A stretch of 64,000 bases of DNA from Odontocerum albicorne (lineage: Eukaryota > Arthropoda > Insecta > Trichoptera > Odontoceridae). Where the stretch lies: NCBI GenBank assembly GCA_949825065.1, contig OX463838.1:6736251-6800250 (forward strand), given 5' to 3'. The position numbers and the translations under genes were made by a program. Below the pieces are notes generated by a model that saw only the letters and a program-made list of their open reading frames with translations, did no database searches and had not been told where the DNA came from. Position 1 is the stretch's first letter, and each line of letters begins with the position of its first letter. Shown one piece after another: positions 57,345-64,000 of this stretch.

Positions 57345-57500
57345 GTAACTAAAACAGTAGCGTGGTTGGTGAGTTTGCTGCTGTGCAACGGCTCTTACCC
57401 AAAAAAAAAATTCACAGCATAGTTTTGCTTTCCAAGTAAATTAACATTGAAATGGCAAATGGGTCGTTGACAACAGGACCCAACAACGACGATAAATACT
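57345..57500 (+). mobile_element. SINE2, 3' part
   Basis: tagcgtggttggtgagtttg, ctgctgtgcaacggctc, attcacagcatagttttgct, ttccaagtaaatt, gaaatggc and aacgacgataaatact match the 3' half of 37914-38277 in order. The tRNA head is missing. Confidence 0.7.
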
Positions 57501-58258
57501 CTTATAATCAACAATTATTAATTTAACAGTAAATACTACCAAATTTTTAATTAATTTTGATCACCAGCCAGACACAAAAATATGAAAGTTTTAAGAGTTA
57601 AATGCTGAAGAAAAAGGATAAAATCAGTATTAATCATAAGATTTTTTAATTAAAATTCATCGAAACTCTATAACGTGAGATTGTATGTCATTTTATACTA
57701 CAAATCTGTTTTAGAAGTGTCCTGGAACTATTAAAATCCTTAAATAAATAAGGGGATAAAAATTTGAAATGTAGGTCAGACGAACTCCACTGAGTCCAAT
57801 TTTTTTAATAGAGTAAGACTATAAATCGGTTCGAATATTTCCCCCTTGCATAATAACTTCTTGTGTCCCGTTAATTAATATCTGGATCTTTAAACCAGTT
57901 CACCCTCTCATACTTCATTAAAAGTGAGTCATGCACACTTGATTTTCAGTTCAGAATTCCTGAATTCTGAATTTCAGGGCTGAATCGCTGTAATGGATCG
58001 CGTCATTTAGTTTATTAAATTTTCACAAAAAAGTCCACAATATTAATAAATATTAAAAATTTTAAAACATTTAAATGTCAAAAGTAGTAGAATTCATTAA
58101 AGCGACTTTATGAGATATTACAATATATAGATATAGAAAAGACGAAGGATTTATAACACATTGAAACACTTTTATTTTTGAGGTGTTGCATTGATATTGG
58201 TTTTCTTTTATAAAATCCAATAAAAAATTAAGTGGTTCTTAGCCCCCTGGTCACGAAA
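57501..58258. other. No feature recognised
   Basis: AT-rich; a short imperfect palindrome cagaattcctgaattctg at 57951. Confidence 0.4.
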
Positions 58259-58455
58259 AGGGACGACCTCTATGGCTTGGTGGTAAGACGCTTGTCTGCC
58301 GATCTGGAGGTTGCGGATTCGATCCGCGCTTGAACCCATTTTTTTAAATGGAATTCTAGTCTGGTTTTCCCTTAGGGCCTATTAAAACATCTTTCTGGTT
58401 GATTGGAAGAGATTTACACATGGCAATAAACTTGCTACGTTAAATAAAAAAAATC
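58259..58455 (+). mobile_element. SINE1, well preserved
   Basis: Box A-like TGGCTTGGTGG at 58273-58283 and box B GGATTCGATCC at 58315-58325, 42 bases apart. Body: tagtctggttttcccttagg, gcctattaaaacatc. Tail: tttctggttgattggaagag, cacatggcaataaacttgct, (A)n. The head keeps tRNA-like stems. Confidence 0.85.
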
Positions 58456-58680
58456 ACATTTAATTTGGAGGCGTAGCCTCGAAATATTTATCGAAGGAAG
58501 ACCGAGGAAAATATGGTTGGATAAAATGACATTTTGAGACAGGGAAACGAAAGAAAAATTGTAGGAGTAAAGGAAGGTGTGTAGATGTGGTAAAGGCAAA
58601 ATAAGTGTGTCGGAATGGAAAAGTACGACAATCAGTCCCTTCTAGCTACCACAACAGGAAAATTATGTGATAGTACGTTG
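58456..58680 (+). mobile_element. LINE family C 3' fragment
   Basis: atcgaaggaagaccgaggaa, aatatggttggataaaatga, aaaaattgtaggagtaaagg, aggtgtgtagatgtggtaaa correspond to GRPRK..W.D..., NRR and CMR..., with a pyrimidine-rich 3' end (cccttctagctacc). Confidence 0.6.
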
Positions 58681-59564
58681 CATTAAAATAAGTTTTAAGT
58701 TTTCGAATTTAGCTAAAGCTCAAGTGGCCTGAGCCCGAAGTCTCAATTAATGGACCAAAAAAATTTTATCCTCTTGTAACGCTCTTTTTAATGTCCATAT
58801 CACCAATTTGGATTAGTTGAAAGGTACTAATCTGAAGAATTAATATATAACAACACAGTTGAGCATCGCGTACAATGTTTTTATTTTATATGTATCTATA
58901 TCTAAATTAAATGTATTTTATATTCAAATTGTAATTCATACAATGCTTTCATTTTTATATCCATCAGTAAAGGTTTTAATTAATATCGTTTTGTTTTTTT
59001 TAAATAATATCGAAGTAATTTGCATTACATTAATGTTAAAATATCTAATAAATCGAGTTTTGAAAATAAAAATTATAGGTTTTAGCTACATTTGAAACAA
59101 ACAAACAAACAGTTCGTTTGGTAAAGAATCTTCAATTGTAATTTTTTCTGGATTATTATTACCATCATGAAAAATAAAACAGTTTCTTCATAATTAAAGA
59201 GTTTTCATTAATTATAACACAGACTTCATAACAAACGCCGATAAATTCACTTTAAAGTATTATATTTGAAGCGCTGCATTATATTTCAGATTTAAAAACA
59301 GGAGCATTGTTTTGTATCTCAATTTCCATTATTTTCAACCCAGCACATATTTAGCAAACATTTGCCCTATCCAATTAAAACTTAAAAGACCCTTTTATTG
59401 TCAATAAATGTTTTTTTTAAAGAACCAAACACATTAAAAAAAGCTAGATTTATAATACAAATCAAATGTGATAATGTGATAATTTCTATAAAGGAAAGAC
59501 AGGAAGATTTTTTTAAAAGAGATTTCGTGAACACAAATCCGCCTTAACAAATCCTCGAATTTAT
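58681..59564. other. No feature recognised
   Basis: Strongly AT-rich; the 78-residue hydrophobic frame at 58859-59095 is composition-driven. Confidence 0.45.
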
Positions 59565-60000
59565 TCTGAAATGGCTCATCATTGTCACCGTGAAAACCAT
59601 AATTTTTCTATCGATGATGCTAAATTCTTACATATCAGTAGTAACGGAAATAAATTGGACAGATTAGAGGCCCTAGAAATGTCTAAGTCAGTACATCGAT
59701 CCGAACATCTGGTGAACAGTTATGTCTCAAAAATCTCCTCGCTCTTGGCCGAAACCATCCCATGCCTCTCTCACCCCTCAGCCCCCAACCGTTGAAGCAT
59801 ATATATCGGTACCAGTTCTAACAGCATTTAGTATTGTTTGTGCTCAACTGAAGATGAGGTGAAAGCCTTGAAACCAGTAGGGTTATACCGTCACAAAAAA
59901 GTGGAATAAACAGTGTTTGATAAAAATAAATTACAATGTCTTTAAACCTCCACAACGTTAATGCCTTAACTATAAACAACAAATCAAAAGTCTTGCACTC
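59565..60000 (+). mobile_element. Penelope-like element, C-terminal coding end and 3' repeat
   Basis: The frame at 59571-59795 reads MAHHCHRENHNFSIDDAKFL, HISSNGNKLDRLEALEMSKS and VNSYVSKISSLLAETIP. The order H...ENH.F......L......GNKLD.LEALE fits the segment closing the GIY-YIG endonuclease domain in Penelope-like retroelements; similar C-termini exist in other elements, so this is probable, not certain. The 3' region has a hammerhead-like core (59848-59892) and a tail shared with 28255-28455 and 17470-17580. Reverse transcriptase is absent. Confidence 0.6.
59848..59892 (+). ncRNA. Hammerhead-ribozyme-like core (candidate)
   Basis: CTGAAGA fits the CUGANGA core. gagg and cctt can pair as stem II, with a G-T wobble, around TGAAAG. 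GAAAC follows, and GTC at 59890-59892 provides a GUH triplet. The repeat at 28365-28409 keeps the same elements with GTT. Stem I is not convincing, so activity is unproven. Confidence 0.35.
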
Positions 60001-60689
60001 GAATTCGGCCCTCTTTGTAGCAAACACATAATATATATCTTTATTTATTCGTTTTTCGGGGGGAAGGGAAAGCACCCTGTTATACGACGGTATTGCTAAT
60101 TAATGAGTCAGTTTTCATTTGAAAAAAACTCTTGATGAGGGTAGGTAGGTGTCTCGGCCCAAAGTGTGCTTCGAAGAAAGTATTTACAGAATTTACAAAA
60201 AAATAAACACTCTGCTTTTTAGAAAGTGCTAAAATAAATAATTTTCAGCATTTTTAATTACTGTCGTGTGCTTTCGAAATATTCAATCTAATGAAGAACG
60301 CTGGAAAGTAAAAACATGAAATCAAGTTTTTAAATTAATTCATGTTCTTTAGTTGTGAATGTTTTTTGTAAAATATATCCTATAGATCCTTTTTTTATAT
60401 ATTATTACATATTTACTAGGTGGTACTTAATTAAAGACTCAACTGTTCGTTGACATAAACTTATATTAATTCCAACAATCCCTGTGGCAAAGTTGATAAA
60501 CACTTACACTTAACCCTGATAATTTAGTTTTTCTTTTTAAAATTATCCTAATAAAAAGCGTTTCAGTCTAAGGAAGAGAAAATTCAACATTGAAATTACT
60601 TTTTAGGTAAGAGATCCACCAGAAAATGTATCCCAATGTCTAGCAATACGTGGTAGTTCATTCAACGAGTCATATTATTCAATCTGTAG
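60001..60689. other. No feature recognised
   Basis: AT-rich. Confidence 0.4.
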
Positions 60690-60950
60690 TTTACTCTTTG
60701 ATAAGCTAATTCATATTTGCCAGTTTCCCACTCTTCTTTTTAACGCTATTCACAGTTCATGCAATATTATTCTGGAGCTAACAACTAATAAAGATTCCCT
60801 CCGACATTGGCATATTTTAAAAAGCGATTGAAGAAACTCTTAATTTCAAGTCAAAAGTGTTACGTGTTTCATTCTCGTTCATCTTTTAATTTTGCATTTG
60901 ATTAATGAAATCTCACTTTATTTTTGTTATTCAAATTGTAATAAAAATTA
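60690..60950 (+). mobile_element. LINE family D, second C-terminal remnant
   Basis: Broken frame HSSF, then PPTLAYFKKRLKKLLISSQK, corresponds to HRSSFF...APSLACFKKRLKNLLISSQ of 7340-8115. After the stop, tacgtgtttcattc and gattaatgaaatctcacttt also match. Several stops. Confidence 0.8.
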
Positions 60951-61265
60951 AAGACAATTTATATAGTCCTGTATAGAGAGCCAACTCTCCTCAAATGCGC
61001 TCTTACCCAAAAGCCGAAGTCACTATTATTGATAAATTTAAAATATTGTAAAAAGTATATAAAAAAGTTACATTTATTTGGGCAGGCTATAAGTGACTAA
61101 GGCCATTATATTAGATACTTTCCGTATTTGCATATGTTCAGGAAAACATATTTGTTGATAGATTTGCAGTATACTTACCGAGAGAAGATGAACTATATAA
61201 AAACTTTTGTAGATTTTCCTATTTGTGATAGTAACACATTTGACTTTAGGTGTTATGTAATGTGT
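60950..61265. repeat. Dispersed repeat, copy 3 of 3
   Basis: aattaaagacaatttatata, aactctcctcaaatgcgctc, gcatatgttcaggaaaacat, tgatagtaacacat. The fullest copy of the repeat at 21790 and 50060; it abuts the end of a family D LINE. Confidence 0.65.
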
Positions 61266-61323
61266 GTGTACACATGCAATAGTAAATTTTGAGAAGACCT
61301 CCCAAAAATAAATGTTTTCAAAT

Positions 61324-62282
61324 ACTAGGTAAGTCCAGAAAGTAAGTGTACTGAATTTTTGTAGGATACAATTTTTTTTATTTAAACAAAAAAATTGCCT
61401 GGTTACCGTAGTACATATGTAAATTATTTTTCGACATAGTCGCCATTCCTCTCAATGCAGGTGGTGAAGCGGCGTATCAACTTTTTGATGCCTTCCTCGA
61501 AATAGTTTCCCGCCAACCCCTCCGTCCACTTCTCCACCTCCTCCTTTACCTCCTCGTCGGTTGAAAACCTTTTTCCACCCATGTGCAACTTCAGGAAGGT
61601 AAAGAGATAGTAATCTGAAGGTACTAGGTCAGGGGAATGCGCGGGATGATTCAGGACATCCCATTTAAACGAGGCGAGCAGTTCCTTCGTGGCGTTGGCC
61701 GTGTGTGGTCTGGCATTGTCATGCAGCAGGCAGACTCCCTTTGTCAGCATGCCTCTCCTCTTGTTCTGAATCGCCCTCCGCAATTTTTTTAGGGTCTCAC
61801 AGTATATTGCAGAGTTGATGGTCTCCCCTTGAGGCATATATTGAATTAAAATTATGCCTTGACAGTCCCAAAAAAATTTCGTCAATTTCGTCAGTCACAA
61901 TTGAAGGTCTTCTGCTCCTCTGATCATCATGCACAGACTTACGACCGTTTTTAAACTCGCTACACCACTTGTACACACTCGTACGATTCATAGCTTTATC
62001 ACCATATGCAGTTTTTACCACATTATAAACCTCAACCGGAGGTTTTCCCTTCCAAACGAGATAACGGATGACGCCGCGTACTTCGCACTTGGCGGAAGAT
62101 TGGATTTACATTTTTCACGAAACGTGTTGTCGCGTCGGCACTTCTCAACGTACTGACCTCGAACCGGTCTCGTTGCGGAGGGGAAGGGTCAGGCTACACG
62201 AAAGTGTAGCCAACATGTCGAAAATAAAATCCACCCGGTCGTGAGAGCCTCAGTACACTTATTTTCTGGATACGCCTCGTAC
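61324..62282 (-). mobile_element. Internally deleted mariner (M2), copy 2
   Basis: The ends tactaggtaagtccagaaag (left) and the inverse right end, tacgaggcgtatccagaaaa, are inverted repeats. Leader sequence cgacgcgacaacacgtttcg (inverse) matches copy 1. The element is 959 bp, almost the same size as copy 1 but deleted at a different place. Confidence 0.9.
61424..62111 (-). pseudogene. mariner transposase, deleted and with early stop
   Basis: The minus-strand ATG at 62111 is followed at once by TAA where copy 1 has TCA. Beyond it: VRGVIRYLVWKGKPPVEVYN, VYKWCSEFKNGRKSVHDDQR, SRRPSIVTDEIDEI. A deletion and shift then lead to FFWDCQGIILIQYMPQGETI, LLHDNARPHTA and HSPDLVPSDYYLF. It keeps about 30 more N-terminal residues than copy 1. 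The first catalytic aspartate is missing; the second and third remain. Confidence 0.88.
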
Positions 62283-62429
62283 TTCGCAAAGTTGCATACG
62301 CCACCCACATATCTAGTATTAAGAGGCAGCCCATTCTACGCCACAGTGCCATTAACAGCAAAAGCTCTTTTATTATGTCTCACCCTATTATTCATGAATT
62401 TTGAACAAATTCATAATTATTTTAAAAAA

Positions 62430-62540
62430 AATACGATCATGTAACTTAATTTATTTACTTTTATCTAGTTTGTTGGAAGAGATTTCCACTAGGCAAGAAG
62501 TTTACCTCTTGGTAATAAAGTAAAATGTTAAATACATAAA
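62430..62540 (+). mobile_element. LINE family D, 3' end only
   Basis: catgtaacttaatttattta, cttttatctagtttgttgga, agagatttccactaggcaag and gttaaatacataaatg match 8005-8110. Confidence 0.65.
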
Positions 62541-63419
62541 TGTTGAAGAATTTCAAAATGAACTTAAATGATGACAAACTGATATTTGAAATATTACCCT
62601 TCTGGAATACAAAATTGATGAGTAAACACCCCGAAATCCTTTAAAATGTGAGCTTTTTTTGAGAAAGATCATAATGGATATTAAGCTCATATAAGCCGCG
62701 TCAACTGGCGAATCAGTCCAACAAAGGATCCAACCCTATTATGGGACAAGTGCTGAGGTATTGAACTTATCACAAAAGCTTGATACCCTCAGGCCAGAAA
62801 GAGGTTACGAGGATCGGCTTGTACAATGGATGGACTCAACTTCTGTTTATTTTGTAGTTTTTCTTTTGCACCACCTACACTTTTTTTTTTAAATGTGAAA
62901 ATATTAAACGTGTATTTATCTGTTAATTTGTTTAAAAATTTATTTCCAATTTGTTTATTTTGATAGTTCACAAATTTTACTGCTTTTTTCGAAAATACTT
63001 CCCAGTTTATGATAGTGGGTCCTGATTAATGTTTCACAGAACTGAAAATATTTTTTTCAAACTGTTGAAATTACTTTTCACAGATATGTAACTATAAATG
63101 ACACTCCCTGCTAAAATAAAAAAGGTAGTCGTAAAAACCAAAACAAACATGAGTTCAATTCTCAATCATAAAGGATTTTATTAAAATAAAATAAAAACAA
63201 TCATGTTCCCCTGGACGAACTTTATAGAAAATTTTATCAATATATATTTTTTACTGGACATTATTGGTAGGGAATTGATTACACTATAAATAACTTAGTT
63301 ATTTTACTATTTACAATTATTCTCATAATACCTTGAATCCTAAAGCAAAATCATTCTGCCTAAAGAAAACTTGGAGATAAGAGTTTCGTTATTTGAATAT
63401 GGAGTTCCACAAAGTTAAA
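62541..63419. other. No feature recognised
   Basis: A more balanced patch at 62690-62830 (caggccagaaagaggttacg) resembles LINE 3' coding sequence but is too short to assign. Confidence 0.4.
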
Positions 63420-63935
63420 GCTGAAAGCTTACATAAAATATTAATAGGTTTCCATCACAAAATACAAATTGGACAATTTTGTAGGTTTCAACCAAAAAAA
63501 CTAAGCCGATAATATTATTGGGTTTCAAGAATCACAAGGTTTTAAATATTGGAAAATACTGGTGGATCTTAATTTAAACGTACTAATTGGGTAATACAGG
63601 TAGGTTTTAATTGTAAGGTATATTGAACAATATTGGTAGATTATAATGAAAAGTTACTTATACGATAATATTGATAGTTTTCAATCATAAAGTTTTAAAT
63701 ATTGGACAATATTGTGAGATTTCAATTTCAAGGTATTGGACAATATTGGTAGGTTTCAATCGTTAAGTTTATTGATAAATATTGGAAGGTTTCAAACAAA
63801 AAATATAAGGTTTTATTTGCACGGTATAAATAAGACATTATTGGTAGGTTTCAATCATAAAGTTTTAAAAAATGGACATTTTTGGGAGATTTCAATTGCA
63901 AGGTACTAATTGGGCAATATTGGTACTTCTGAGCA
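63420..63935. repeat. Degenerate tandem array, unit about 45-55 bp
   Basis: Around ten units share tattggtaggtttcaatcat then aaagttttaaatattggaca, with many changes. It starts after 63420 and ends near 63930. Confidence 0.75.
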
Positions 63936-64000
63936 GTTAACGGAGTGCAGTGGACAAGCCAATAATTGCGATATTGAGTAAATATTTCCACAGAAGAATG

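Overview
The window is about two-thirds A+T, has no operon-like packing and contains no recognisable host gene. It holds many decayed eukaryotic transposons with tRNA-derived SINEs, so it is nuclear DNA of an animal. The repertoire (mariner, pogo/Tigger, Harbinger with a MADF-type protein, piggyBac-like MITEs, RTE- and CR1/Jockey-like LINEs, a Penelope-like element) fits an arthropod, most likely an insect. The SINE/LINE 3' tail resembles tails I associate with Lepidoptera and Trichoptera, but the order cannot be fixed from this sequence alone.

Layout. 1-3.3 kb: a SINE (SINE2) split by a TTAA-flanked MITE, a near-perfect 53-bp minisatellite, a foldback MITE, and a second SINE type (SINE1) whose tail was hit by a 5'-truncated LINE. 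4-10.8 kb: LINE debris, including a CR1/Jockey-like LINE (family D) and a solo LTR inside another LINE (family C); a long (AT)n array sits in a further family C copy. 11-16 kb: degenerate tandem repeats carrying SINE1, a MITE and an LTR fragment with a primer binding site matching tRNA-Trp. 16-25 kb: sparse; small inverted-repeat elements and a candidate piggyBac-like element. 25-38 kb: a deleted mariner, LINE C fragments, Penelope-type ends, a four-copy 125-bp array, a Tigger remnant, a second LTR, a LINE with a C-terminal zinc-finger-like motif, and a complete SINE2. 39-49 kb: the longest open frame, a LINE reverse transcriptase (39449-40558, minus), then two mariner families. 49-64 kb: SINEs, MITEs, a LINE with a clean 13-bp target duplication, a Harbinger-like element encoding a 44-residue MADF piece, a Penelope GIY-YIG tail, a second copy of a deleted mariner, and a terminal degenerate array.

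How the parts relate. Two SINE families carry 3' tails that match the 3' ends of two different LINEs in the same window, as expected if each LINE's enzyme copies its SINE. Several MITE families end in TTAA, but no piggyBac transposase is present. All transposase and reverse transcriptase frames I recognise are truncated, shifted or interrupted, so the region looks like an inactive repeat-rich intergenic or intronic stretch. Family names used below (SINE1, SINE2, PB1-PB4, LINE A-G, mariner M1-M3) are labels for this window only. Alignments were made by eye.
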